The notes beneath the pieces were generated by a model. The model did not search any database. It saw only the letters and a list, made by a program, of their open reading frames with translations, and was not told the DNA's origin. Source: Novosphingobium sp. (GTDB taxonomy: Bacteria > Pseudomonadota > Alphaproteobacteria > Sphingomonadales > Sphingomonadaceae). Taken from it: a stretch of DNA of 64,000 nt. The position numbers and the translations under genes were made by a program. Below are positions 17,139-25,661 of the stretch, piece by piece. The stretch is taken from the NCBI GenBank assembly GCA_017745295.1, contig JAGHZR010000009.1, positions 1 to 64,000 on the forward strand. Direction: 5' to 3'. Position 1 is the stretch's first letter. The number at the start of each line of letters is the position of its first letter.

Positions 17139-18289
17139 GGCCCGACAGGCCTTGCCTCTGGTCGCGCGGCCTCGACCAGCGCGGCGCGGAACCGTTCCAC
17201 CGCGCTTTCCACCGAGAAGGTCGCGGCGCGCTCGGCGGCGGCGGCGGCGTAAGGGACGCGGCGCGGGCCGGTCAGTTCGGCCATGCAGCGGGCCATCGCG
17301 CCATCGTCGTTCATGGCAATGAGCGCGCCGCCGTGGCCGAATGCAGGCTCGTTGCCGGAGCGGCGGACTTGCAGGATTTCCGCCGGGCCGGACGGGCAGT
17401 CCGTCGCCACGACCGGCAGGCCGACCGCCATCGCTTCCAGCATCGCGTTGGGAAAGCCCTCCGCGTTGGAAGTGAGCAGATAGCATCCCGCCCGCGCGAG
17501 GACCGCGTAAGGATTGTCGAGAAAGCCGGGGAAGCGGACGCGATCGGCAAGGCCCAGCGATGCCGCCAGGGCGGTCAGGTCCTCGCGCAAGGGGCCTTCG
17601 CCCAGCACGATCAGGTCGCCCTCCGTTTCCGCTTTCGCGAGCGCGCGGATGGCCATGGCGGTGTTCTTGTTGTCGACCAGACGGCCCATCGTCACGAAGT
17701 CCACGGTGTTCACCGGGATCGCCGGTTCCTGCGCGGCAAGGCTGCGGATGCGGGCAATGTCCACCGGGTTGTAGATCACCGAGATCCGCGCAGGCTCGAC
17801 AGCGAAGTCGCTTTCCAAGGTGCGGGAAACCCCTTCGGAAACGGCGATGATGCGCCGGGCCAAGGGATAGGTGCTGCGGATCAGCAACCGGCTGAGCACG
17901 CCGAGGCGGCCGGTCTTGAGGTGGGCGGTGGTATTGACCCGCTCGCTGATAACCGCCGCGCCGCCGCTGCGGCGCATCGCCAGGATCGCGGCGACATTGG
18001 CGCGCGAGAGGAACGAGAGCGTCACGTCGGGGCGCAACCGGCGCACCAGCTTGCGGGTGCGGGTCACGCTGCGCAGCAGGCCTCCGCGCGTATCGAGGCG
18101 CTCGATCCGCACCCCGGCGGGCAGGCTGTAGGCTTCCTCCGCCTCGTTATCGAGCAGGGCCACCGTGATCGCGAATTCCCCGGCGCTTTGGCTGAGCCGG
18201 TCCACCAGCGTCGTGAACACCCGCTCCGCCCCGCCGCCTGCGAGCGAGTTGATGACGAAGAGTGCGCGAAGCGGCGATTCGGAACGCAT
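17135..18289 (-). CDS. GT4-family glycosyltransferase, first gene of the operon
   Basis: 384 residues from the ATG at 18289, which has GAGAGG at good distance; further upstream in-frame codons have no such site. Seen: LRALFVINSLAGGGAERVFTT with the GGGAE loop typical of GT4 enzymes such as those for N-acetylgalactosamine transfer, FVTMGRLVDNKNTAMAI at the domain junction, and SNAEGFPNAMLEAMAVGLPV with the E-x7-E motif. It should act on the undecaprenyl-linked repeat unit in the cytoplasm. It heads the minus-strand run of two glycosyltransferases, the Wzy-type protein and perhaps the beta-helix gene. Upstream lies a REP palindrome. Confidence 0.9.
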   Translation of the reverse strand: MRSESPLRALFVINSLAGGGAERVFTTLVDRLSQSAGEFAITVALLDNEAEEAYSLPAGVRIERLDTRGGLLRSVTRTRKLVRRLRPDVTLSFLSRANVAAILAMRRSGGAAVISERVNTTAHLKTGRLGVLSRLLIRSTYPLARRIIAVSEGVSRTLESDFAVEPARISVIYNPVDIARIRSLAAQEPAIPVNTVDFVTMGRLVDNKNTAMAIRALAKAETEGDLIVLGEGPLREDLTALAASLGLADRVRFPGFLDNPYAVLARAGCYLLTSNAEGFPNAMLEAMAVGLPVVATDCPSGPAEILQVRRSGNEPAFGHGGALIAMNDDGAMARCMAELTGPRRVPYAAAAAERAATFSVESAVERFRAALVEAARPEARPVGP

Positions 18290-18446
18290 GCGACCTCTCG
18301 TGATCCCTGAGCAGGCGCAGCGTAACCAGCGCGTGGCGCCGGTGATATTCAACAAAAGGGCCAGTCCATGGCCCATCGGGGGTATCGCCAGCGTCGGTAT
18401 CGACCGTTGCGCGGCTCTGATAAGCGGGGGTTTTGTTCCCGTTCCT

Positions 18447-18524
18447 CGTCATTGCGAGCGTAGCGAAGCAATCCAGAGTCCGGCTCGCGACGCTCTGGAT
18501 TGCTTCGCTACGCTCGCAATGACG
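18447..18524. repeat. Perfect long REP-like palindrome
   Basis: Two 32-base arms (18447-18478 and 18493-18524) are exact inverted copies separated by 14 bases. It lies in the 322-base gap between the sulfatase gene and the glycosyltransferase operon; I see no gene in that gap. The arms match those at 7325-7400 except for one base. Confidence 0.95.
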
Positions 18525-18611
18525 ATCGGGAGGGAATAGGTTCCGGATCTCCGGGCAATCCCGGCCCTTCGGCTTGCGCGCGAAGGGCCGGGCGCCGGCT
18601 CGTGTCCCTTT

Positions 18612-20297
18612 TTACGGCCGGTAGAGAGCTTCGGTGGGCAGAATCACGCCGTTGGCCTTGGCATAGCTGTCCCAGTCGGCGGTCAGTTCGCGCAACTTTT
18701 CGGGGTTGTTTGCGGAAAGGTCCTCGGTCTCGCCAGGGTCCTTCGCGAGGTTGAACAGGCGCCACTGGCCGTCGCCGATGTCGGTCACTTTCCAGTCGCC
18801 CTTGCGCAGCGCGCGGCTGCCGAACAGTTCGGTGCCGAGCGGCTCGTTGGCGGCGTGGACGAAGGCGGCCTTGCCTTCGAGCCAGGGCCGCGCGCTCTTG
18901 CCGGTGATCGGCAGCACGGTGCGGCCCTGGAACGTGGTGCCGCCGCTCGGCAGACCGGCATAATCGAGCAGGGTGGGCGCGATATCGGCCACGCTGACAT
19001 AGGCGCTGCCGATGCCTCTGGCCTTGGCGAGGCCCTTCCTGTTGACGAAGGCCACGGTGCGGGTGCCGCCCTCGGAGGCATAGGCCTTGGTCAGCCAGGA
19101 GGGGGCGGTGCCCGCTTGCGCCCATTCCGGGCCGTAAGTGATGTAGGAGTCCGGCTTGCCGCGATTGGCGAAGCTGTTGTCGGCTCCCTCGACCCGGCTG
19201 GCGAGCATTCGGGCGCCGGTGGTCCGATAGTCGAGGCCTTCGGCTCCATTGTCGGCGAGGAACACGATCACGGTATTGTCCAGTTCGCCGCTGGCGCGCA
19301 GGTTTTCGAGCACGCGGCCGACGTTGCGGTCCATCCGCTCGACCATGGCGGCGTAGATTTCCATGTCGCGCGCAGCCTCGCGCTTGTCGGAGGCCGAGAG
19401 CGCATCCCAGCCGCCGCGCGGGGCGCGGACGCTGTGGGCCACCGTGTCCTTGGGCAGGATGCCGAGTTGCTCCTGCCGGGCGAGGCGGCGGCGGCGGATT
19501 TCGTCGAAGCCGACATCGTATTTGCCTGCCTGGCGGGCCACGTCCTCGTCCGGTGCCTGAAGCGGCCAATGCGGAGCGGTGAAGGCGAGATAGGCGAAGA
19601 ACGGCTTGTCCGGGCTTTCACTGCGGCTCTGCTTCAGCTCGGCGATCAGGTTCGTCGCGTAGGCGTCCGAGGAATAGAAATCCTTGTCCAGCGCGGTCAG
19701 CACCTGGCCGTCGCGGGTATAGGTCGCGCCCTTGCCGGGGCCGGTGCCAAGATCGCGGCCATAATGGTTGGCGCCGCCCTGAAGCAGCGCGAAACTGTGC
19801 TGGAAGCCGCGCGCATGCGGATCGAGGTCCGGCGTCAGCCCGAGGTGCCACTTGCCCGAGAGCAGCGTGCGATAGCCGCCTGCGGCGAGGCGCTCGGCCA
19901 GGTTGGCGACGTCGCGGCGGAGATAGCCTTCGTAGCCCGGCTGGCCCTTCTGGTTCGGCGCGGTCAGTTCCGCCATGCTGCCGAGGCCCGCGAGGTGGTT
20001 GTCGGTGCCAGAAAGCAGCATCGAGCGGGTGGGCGAGCAGGTGGGCGCGGTGTGGAAACCGGTCAGCCGCACCCCGTCCAGTGCCAGCCGGTCGAGATTG
20101 GGGGTGGCGATCTCGCTGCCGAAAGCGCCGATGTCGGAAAAGCCGAGGTCGTCGGCGACGATGACGAGGAAGTTCGGGCGCGGCTGGGCCGGAACGCTCG
20201 CAGGAGCGGGCGCCCTCGCCGCGACGGGAGCGGCCATCGTCGAAGAGAGCAGGGCCGCGCCGAGGGCGGCGGCGAAGGCGAGAGGCTTGGATTTCAT
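18612..20297 (-). CDS. Exported arylsulfatase (type I, formylglycine-dependent)
   Basis: Hydrolyses sulfate esters to release sulfate in the periplasm. 561 residues from the ATG at 20297, with a signal peptide cleaved near ARAPAP. Seen: N-terminal metal-binding FLVIVADDLGFSDIG (Asp 49 and 50), the sulfatase signature CSPTRSMLLSG (Cys 87, the residue converted to formylglycine), GKWHLG with the Lys and His of the active site, and VIVFLADNGAEG for the second metal-site pair. Length and order match AtsA-type arylsulfatases. It is the last gene of a four-gene minus-strand unit with a TauD-type dioxygenase, a symporter and a TonB receptor, pointing to sulfur scavenging. Substrate not known. Confidence 0.93.
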   Translation of the reverse strand: MKSKPLAFAAALGAALLSSTMAAPVAARAPAPASVPAQPRPNFLVIVADDLGFSDIGAFGSEIATPNLDRLALDGVRLTGFHTAPTCSPTRSMLLSGTDNHLAGLGSMAELTAPNQKGQPGYEGYLRRDVANLAERLAAGGYRTLLSGKWHLGLTPDLDPHARGFQHSFALLQGGANHYGRDLGTGPGKGATYTRDGQVLTALDKDFYSSDAYATNLIAELKQSRSESPDKPFFAYLAFTAPHWPLQAPDEDVARQAGKYDVGFDEIRRRRLARQEQLGILPKDTVAHSVRAPRGGWDALSASDKREAARDMEIYAAMVERMDRNVGRVLENLRASGELDNTVIVFLADNGAEGLDYRTTGARMLASRVEGADNSFANRGKPDSYITYGPEWAQAGTAPSWLTKAYASEGGTRTVAFVNRKGLAKARGIGSAYVSVADIAPTLLDYAGLPSGGTTFQGRTVLPITGKSARPWLEGKAAFVHAANEPLGTELFGSRALRKGDWKVTDIGDGQWRLFNLAKDPGETEDLSANNPEKLRELTADWDSYAKANGVILPTEALYRP

Positions 20298-20391
20298 CAA
20301 GGGGTCCTTGGCAGAAAAAGCCCGCGCCGCGCCCGAAGTGTCCACGTCGGCGCGGCGCGGGGAGTGAACGGCCCGTGCAGGGTATGAGGGA

Positions 20392-21345
20392 TCAGGCCGG
20401 TTCGTAGGTGGTTGCCTTTTCCTTGCGGATGGTGCGGCTCTGGCGACCGTCGATCGAGACCGGCACCGAACCGGCGATCGTCGCACGGCGCAGGGTGCGG
20501 CGCTGGAGGCCGAAGTCGGCGACGGCGCGGTGCTGGGTCGCCTGATTGTCCCAGAACGCCACGTCGCCCGGCTGCCAGCGCCAGCGCACGACGTTCTCCG
20601 GACGGGTGATGTGTTCCTGAAGGATCGAGAAGATCCGCGCGGAATCCGCCTGGTTGAGACCGGCGATCCGCTTCACGAAGTGCCCGAGCAGCAGCCCGCG
20701 CTGGCCGGAGACCGGGTGCACCCGGACAAGCGGGTGCTCGGTCTCGTAGACGGTCGAGGCGAAGACGGTCTTCTGGAACAGGGCGCGGTTCTGGGTGGCG
20801 GCATCGTCCTTGGGTGCGTTGCCCAGCAAGGCGGCATAGTCGTAGTCGTTCGAATGGACGGCCCAGAGACCGTTCACCAACTGGCGCAGGCTTTCCGGCA
20901 GGCCTTCGTAGGCGGTTTCGGTATTGGCCCAGACGGTGTCGCCGCCCGCTTCCGGAATGGTGATCGCGCGCAGGATCGAACCGGCGGGATAGGCATCGGT
21001 GAACGTCACATCGGTATGCCAGCTGGAGGCGGCGTAGCCTTCCTTGCTGTCGAGTTCGAGCAGGTAGCGCGAGCCTTCGGCCACCGGCACCGTGGGATGC
21101 GCGACCGGATCGCCGAACAGTGAGGCGAAGTCCTCGTGGCGCTGGTCGGTCAGTTCGTGCTGGCCGCGGAAGAAGATCACCTTGTGGCGAACGAGGGCGT
21201 CCTTGAGGGCCTGGACGGTCCCGGCGTCGAGATCGCCCGAGAGGGTGATGCCGCGGATCTCGGCGCCGATGGTGCCGGTGATCGGCACGATGTCCAGCGG
21301 CGAGGCGGGGTCCTTGGCATTGGCGTAAGTGGCAATCGAAGTCAT
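20392..21345 (-). CDS. TauD/TfdA-family dioxygenase, likely alkylsulfatase or sulfonate dioxygenase
   Basis: Fe(II)/2-oxoglutarate-dependent enzyme that oxidises a carbon next to a sulfonate or sulfate ester, releasing sulfite or sulfate. 317 residues, normal for the family. Seen: the iron ligands His 110 and Asp 112 in WHTDVTF, distal His 272 in QHRAVADF, and the 2-oxoglutarate-binding Arg region RRATIAG. The ATG at 21345 has GAAGGAG upstream. Cytoplasmic. With a sulfatase rather than a taurine transporter beside it, an AtsK-like alkylsulfatase role is more likely than taurine dioxygenase; this is inferred from context. The gap to the symporter gene is 32 bases, so same operon. Confidence 0.9.
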   Translation of the reverse strand: MTSIATYANAKDPASPLDIVPITGTIGAEIRGITLSGDLDAGTVQALKDALVRHKVIFFRGQHELTDQRHEDFASLFGDPVAHPTVPVAEGSRYLLELDSKEGYAASSWHTDVTFTDAYPAGSILRAITIPEAGGDTVWANTETAYEGLPESLRQLVNGLWAVHSNDYDYAALLGNAPKDDAATQNRALFQKTVFASTVYETEHPLVRVHPVSGQRGLLLGHFVKRIAGLNQADSARIFSILQEHITRPENVVRWRWQPGDVAFWDNQATQHRAVADFGLQRRTLRRATIAGSVPVSIDGRQSRTIRKEKATTYEPA

Positions 21346-21377
21346 GGCATTCACTCCTTCTTCTGGATGTCGGGAAC

Positions 21378-22769
21378 TTATTCGGCGGGAACGAGAGCCG
21401 CGGCGTAGACCTCGTCGCGGGCCTTGAGCTGGCGGCGGATTTCGGCGTGGCGGTCGGCATCGAGCGGGAAACCGGCGACCAGCGCGGCGGCGAGCGTATG
21501 CGCCAGCGCCGGACCGAGGGCGAAGACCAGCAGCAGGGCGTTCAGCGCCTCGGGTGTGTTGGTGGCGGCCTTGGGGTCGAAGCCGAAGGCGGTGACGAGC
21601 GGCAGGGCGATCCCGAAAGCGAGCGCGCCGCCCAGCTTCATCGAGACGCTGAACACCGAATAGTAGAGACCGACGCGGTCCTCGCCGGTCTCGGCGCGGT
21701 GGAGGTCGGCAACGTCGGCCACCATCGAGCGCAGCATCAGGTTGCCCGAGCCTTGCGAGAGGCCCTGCGCCACGGCCAGCGCCATCATCAGGCCGAACCG
21801 GTCGGGGGTGAGAAAGACGAGGCCGAAGTTGATCGCCGCCTGCGTCAGTTCGGCGGCGACGGCGGCGCGGCCCTTGCCGAGATGCTGGCCGATGCGCCGC
21901 CAGATCGGCCCGGCGAGAATGCCGAACGAATACTGGAGCAGGAAGAAGCCCGCCGCCCACTCCGGGCGCTGGAAGTAGATGGTGACGATGAACAGCAGCA
22001 GCGCGGTGCGTACACCCTGTCCGGCGGTGACGGCGGCATCGGCGGCGAGCACGCGCAGCAGCAGGGCATTGCCGAAGACCGCCTTCAGCGTCCTGCCAAG
22101 CGCGAAGGGTTCGGCTCCGGTGGGCGCGCTGCTGTCGGGAAAGGCGGTCAGCGTCAGCAGCAGGCCGGGAACTGCGGTGACGAGCACCAGCGTTCCGAAC
22201 AGGGTCAGGCGCAGCGGTCCGTCGTCGGGGCGCAGCTGGTCGGCCAGCGCGGGCATCAGCAGGGTCAGCACCAGCGCGCCCGAGGACAGCAGGGTGAACT
22301 GCGAGGCGATCCGGGTGCGCTGGTCGTAGTCGCCGCTGATCTCGCCGGACCACGCCATCAGCGTCGTCTGGGTGGTCGAAGCGCCGATGTAGTAGCAGAT
22401 CACGCCGATGCCGACCCAGGCCAGAGTGGCGCCTTCGGGCGGAAAGAACAGCATGGCGCTGCCGACGATGAACAGCAGGCCGCCGCCCGCGATCCATGGC
22501 CGCCGCCGTCCGAAACGGCTCACCGTGCGATCGCTGAGCGAGCCGATCACCGGATCGAGCAGCGAATTCACCACCTGGCCGATCAGGTAGACCAGCCCCA
22601 GCCCCGCCAGCGGAATGGCATAGTGGCGCGACAGGATGGCGGGCACGAAGGCCATGACCGGCTGGGCGGCGGCGTAGACCGGCACCGACATGGCGGTGAA
22701 GCGCAGGAGGCGCCAGCTATCGGGCTGTTCCGGTCGCGATGGCGATCTTGGACGGGTCTCGCGGGTCAT
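21378..22769 (-). CDS. GPH-type MFS symporter (MelB-like)
   Basis: 463 residues with twelve predicted membrane segments. Seen: the N-terminal segment with NSLLDPVIGSLSDRT and RFGRRRPWI, typical of glycoside-pentoside-hexuronide:cation symporters, and the second-half repeat (GPIWRRIGQHLGKGR). It should import a small organic solute across the inner membrane by cation symport. In this operon the solute is presumably a sulfated or sulfonated compound delivered by the TonB receptor, then split by the dioxygenase; sugars are the usual substrates of the family, so a sulfated sugar or glycoside is possible. The start is 25 bases after the receptor's stop. Confidence 0.9.
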   Translation of the reverse strand: MTRETRPRSPSRPEQPDSWRLLRFTAMSVPVYAAAQPVMAFVPAILSRHYAIPLAGLGLVYLIGQVVNSLLDPVIGSLSDRTVSRFGRRRPWIAGGGLLFIVGSAMLFFPPEGATLAWVGIGVICYYIGASTTQTTLMAWSGEISGDYDQRTRIASQFTLLSSGALVLTLLMPALADQLRPDDGPLRLTLFGTLVLVTAVPGLLLTLTAFPDSSAPTGAEPFALGRTLKAVFGNALLLRVLAADAAVTAGQGVRTALLLFIVTIYFQRPEWAAGFFLLQYSFGILAGPIWRRIGQHLGKGRAAVAAELTQAAINFGLVFLTPDRFGLMMALAVAQGLSQGSGNLMLRSMVADVADLHRAETGEDRVGLYYSVFSVSMKLGGALAFGIALPLVTAFGFDPKAATNTPEALNALLLVFALGPALAHTLAAALVAGFPLDADRHAEIRRQLKARDEVYAAALVPAE

Positions 22770-22794
22770 GGCTGGCGCCTCCTGATTGCTGGGG

Positions 22795-25185
22795 TCAGAG
22801 CTTGGTGCGCAAGGTCGCGCCGAAAGTGCGCGGTTCGCCGAGCTGGGCGGTGACTGCGCCGGTGTTGGCGGCGCTGAGGCTGACGAAGTAGTTCTTGTCG
22901 AACAGGTTCTTGGCCCAGATCGAGAAGTCCCAGAGGCCGTCGTCGGTCCTCAGCCCGATGCGGCCGTTGACAATGCCGAAGCCGGGAATCTGCGCCCAGG
23001 CCGAGTTCGAGGCCGACGTGTTGAAGTTCGAGCGATAGGCGTAGTCGGCATGGGCATAGAGGCCGAGGCCCTTGCCGCCGAGATCGCCAAGCGGGGTGTT
23101 GAAGTCCGCGCCGAGGGTCCAGGCCCATTTCGGCACGCCGGGCAGGCGCTCGCCGGAAAGGTCCTGGATCGCGCCGAGGTTCTGGCGCTCGAAGGCCTGC
23201 GGGGCATTCCTGTACGTGACGTACGTGGCGTCGGTATAGGTCGCCGAGGCGTTGAAGCTCAGGCTGTCGGTGGGCGCAATGTTGAACTCGCCCTCGATGC
23301 CGCGCGAGCGGACCTTTGGAATGTTCGAGATGTATTGGCGGCCGACGACGGCGCCCACCGGCAGGTCGGTGATCGTGGTCTGGTAGTCGCGGATTTCGGT
23401 CCAGAATGCGGCGGCGTTGAAGGTCGCGCGGCGGTCGAGAAACTGTGACTTGAGGCCGAGTTCGAAGGCATCGACTTTCTCCGGCTTCACGTCCGGATCG
23501 ACCCCGGCGGGCAGGACCGAGAGGTTGAGCCCGCCAGACTTGTTGCCGCGCGAATAGGAGCCATAGACATTGACGTAGGGCGCGACTTTCCAGTTCAGCG
23601 TGACGAGGCCGGACAGGCTGTTGTCGGTGAAGCTGGTGGCATAGCTCGTCACCGGGTTGAATTGGGTGCGGATCGCGTTGATCGCCGTCTGCTGCGCGGC
23701 GGTGAAGCCGGAGATATCGGCCCCGTCCACCCAGTATTGCGAGAAGGCGCCCGACTTCTTTTCATGGGTGAAGCGCAGGCCCGTGGTGAGGGTCAGGGCA
23801 TCGGTGATGTGCCAGTCGGTCTGGCCGAAAGCGGCGAGAGTCTTGGTTTCCGGCGTCGAGGTGGAGTTGGATTCGAAACCGTCGAGCGCGGCATTGGCGA
23901 TCGTCTGGTTGGCGGTCGGCAGGTTCCAGAGCGCCGCCGCCGGACCGTAACGCGAGGCGCCGTAGCCGCGCACGATCTGCCAGAAGTAATAGGCGCCGAT
24001 CACGTAGTCGAAGTTGCCACCGCTCTTCGAGGCAAGGCGCAGTTCCTGGCTGAACTGGCGCTGGCGATTGGCCTGCTGGGCCTTGGTGACGATCGGCAGG
24101 GAGGTGCTGTCACCATCGTTGGCTGGGTTCCAGTCCCACCAGCGATAGGCAGTGATCGAGGTCAGTGCGGCACTGCCGAGGTTCCAGTTAACCTCGCCCG
24201 AGACACCGTATCCGGCCATGTTCGACTGATAATGACTGTTCGCCTCGCCCACGCGGTCGAACGGCTGGAAGCTGGGCAGCGTGTAGCCGGGGAAGCGCGC
24301 GGCGCGCTGCGCCCAGTTGTTGGCGATCGTCGCGCCGTTCTCGTAAGTCGTGTGCAGTCCGGCGAAGACGTTGAGGACGTGGTTCTGCTTCTGCCTGGCG
24401 TAGTCGCCGATGACGCGGATTTCGAGGTCCGGGTCGGGCGTGAAGAGCAACTGGCCGCGGATCGACTTGTTCAGATAGTCCTGCGCGCGGGTTTTAGTGG
24501 TCTTGTTCCAGAGGAAGCCGTCGTTCTCGCTGATCGCGCCGGACAGGCGCACGGCCAGCAGGTCCTTGAAGATCCCTGTCGATCCCGAGGCGCGGAACTG
24601 GTAGAAGCCGTAGTTGCCGATGCTGGCCTCGGCCGAAAGCTCGGGGTCGAAGCTGGGCTTGCGCGAAGTGACGTTGATGACGCCCGAGGTGGTGTTCTTG
24701 CCGAACAGCGTGCCCTGCGGGCCGCGCAGCACTTCGATGCCCTGAAGATCGACGAGATCGAACTGGGCGAGGCCGACGCGTCCGTAGTAGACGTTGTCGA
24801 TATAGAAGCCGACGCCGTTCTCCAGCCCGTCGTTGGTGAGCGAGATGTTCGAACCGAGGCCACGGATGTTGATGTTGGTGTTGCGGGCATTGTAGGTGAT
24901 GACCTGAAGACTGGGCACCTGTTGCTGGATCGCGCCCAGCGTAAAGTCGCCGCGCCGTTCGAGGCTGGCGGCGCTGATGACGCTGATGGCGACCGGCACA
25001 TCCTGGACATTCTCGTCGCGGCGGCGTGAGGCGGTGACGACGATGGCCTCTCCGCTGCCACTTTCGGCGGTCGTTTCCGGGACGGCTTCAGGCGCCTCTT
25101 CGGCAGCCAGAGCCGAAGGCGCGGCGGCGATCAGCGAAATGGAGAGGGCGAGCGGACTGCTGGCGGTAACGAAGCGGCGAAACAT
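22795..25185 (-). CDS. TonB-dependent receptor of the sulfate-ester operon
   Basis: Outer-membrane beta-barrel that imports a substrate with TonB energy. 796 residues. Seen: signal peptide ending near ALAAEE, a TonB box around EAIVVTASRR, plug domain at about 55-170 (PVAISVISAASLERRG, then LRGPQGTLFGKNTTSGVINV), and a 22-strand-type barrel ending in the C-terminal aromatic pattern FGATLRTKL. It resembles receptors of the iron-complex/other-substrate group without a siderophore-specific feature. First gene of the operon with symporter, dioxygenase and sulfatase, behind a long leader with a SAM-II riboswitch. This points to regulation by sulfur supply rather than iron, and I see no Fur-type box here. 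Confidence 0.93.
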   Translation of the reverse strand: MFRRFVTASSPLALSISLIAAAPSALAAEEAPEAVPETTAESGSGEAIVVTASRRRDENVQDVPVAISVISAASLERRGDFTLGAIQQQVPSLQVITYNARNTNINIRGLGSNISLTNDGLENGVGFYIDNVYYGRVGLAQFDLVDLQGIEVLRGPQGTLFGKNTTSGVINVTSRKPSFDPELSAEASIGNYGFYQFRASGSTGIFKDLLAVRLSGAISENDGFLWNKTTKTRAQDYLNKSIRGQLLFTPDPDLEIRVIGDYARQKQNHVLNVFAGLHTTYENGATIANNWAQRAARFPGYTLPSFQPFDRVGEANSHYQSNMAGYGVSGEVNWNLGSAALTSITAYRWWDWNPANDGDSTSLPIVTKAQQANRQRQFSQELRLASKSGGNFDYVIGAYYFWQIVRGYGASRYGPAAALWNLPTANQTIANAALDGFESNSTSTPETKTLAAFGQTDWHITDALTLTTGLRFTHEKKSGAFSQYWVDGADISGFTAAQQTAINAIRTQFNPVTSYATSFTDNSLSGLVTLNWKVAPYVNVYGSYSRGNKSGGLNLSVLPAGVDPDVKPEKVDAFELGLKSQFLDRRATFNAAAFWTEIRDYQTTITDLPVGAVVGRQYISNIPKVRSRGIEGEFNIAPTDSLSFNASATYTDATYVTYRNAPQAFERQNLGAIQDLSGERLPGVPKWAWTLGADFNTPLGDLGGKGLGLYAHADYAYRSNFNTSASNSAWAQIPGFGIVNGRIGLRTDDGLWDFSIWAKNLFDKNYFVSLSAANTGAVTAQLGEPRTFGATLRTKL

Positions 25186-25516
25186 TCAAGTCGATCCCTG
25201 TTTTCATGAGTGCGCACCGATCTTTCGTCGGGCGTGACAATTTCCGGATTTTCGGGCTGACGGCCTTCAGGGCGCGAGGCGGTGGCCGGAGCCTGCGATG
25301 AGGCTTCGGCAAACCGGCACGGGACACGCGGGTCCTCCGGCGCGAAACCCCCGGTTTCGGCGCAAGGTGTGTGAAGTCTGTCAGGAAAGGCGCGGGCTGC
25401 CGCTGGGACGGCCCATCGCTGCGCGTCAGGCGCGCGGAGTCATGGTCTGCATCGTATCACCTCATCCTTGGCGTGAGGGGAACACGATGCCTGGCGCTGT
25501 CGCCTGGAGCATCGCG
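25186..25516 (-). other. Long 5' leader of the sulfate-ester operon
   Basis: About 330 bases between the riboswitch and the receptor's start codon. Near its 5' end lie two tiny frames: a 16-codon frame with ATG at 25512, which begins right after the riboswitch, and MQTMTPRA with ATG at 25452, which has a strong GAGGTGA site five bases before it. Nearer the receptor, around 25285-25315, a GC-rich hairpin can form. The receptor's own ATG has GGGA nine bases upstream. No larger gene is visible. Confidence 0.55.
25429..25452 (-). other. Eight-codon leader ORF
   Basis: Reads MQTMTPRA with stop at 25426-25428. AAGGATGAGGTGATACG before the ATG is one of the better ribosome-binding sites in this part of the window. 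It may be a translated leader peptide between the SAM-II riboswitch and the receptor gene; no function can be read from its residues. Confidence 0.35.
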
Positions 25517-25568
25517 CGCTTTAGCGGTTGGTAACGCGGAGCAAGCTGCTTCCCGATCAAATGCCGCG
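25517..25568 (-). promoter_or_regulatory. SAM-II (SAM-alpha) riboswitch
   Basis: On the minus strand, 5' to 3': P1 strand CGCGG (25564-25568), loop L1 with ATTTGA, GCTTGC as the 5' strand of P2, P1 partner CCGCG (25535-25539), loop L3 starting TTACCAA, and GCTAAAG as the 3' strand of P2, with the unpaired U expected to bind the SAM adenine. The two P1 strands pair perfectly for five bases. Loops, conserved bases and spacing match the SAM-II pattern known from alphaproteobacterial metA and metX leaders. High SAM would close the pseudoknot and reduce expression, so the sulfate-ester operon would be on when sulfur is short. Confidence 0.82.
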
Positions 25569-25632
25569 GACCAGAGAACCTTGAACATGCACGGGCGGTC
25601 TGGTCAGCCGTTTGCCGTGCGGTGTGCTTGTC

Positions 25633-25661
25633 TAGTTATTTAGTTGAGAAAGCGAGGTCAA
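25633..25661 (-). promoter_or_regulatory. Candidate promoter before the riboswitch
   Basis: Reading the minus strand, TTGACC (25656-25661) is followed after 17 bases by TAACTA (25633-25638). The -35 element matches the consensus well and the -10 weakly. The start would fall about 55 bases before the riboswitch P1 strand, in an AT-rich stretch. Confidence 0.45.

Noticed and set aside
20392..22497. Frame of the TauD-type gene open far upstream through the symporter gene
   Set aside because: The upstream part is a shadow of the symporter; GAAGGAG and family length fix the start at 21345.
25186..25516. Cobalamin riboswitch before the TonB receptor
   Set aside because: Receptors often have one, but the B12-box and the conserved core pattern are absent. 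The SAM-II pattern farther upstream explains the leader better.
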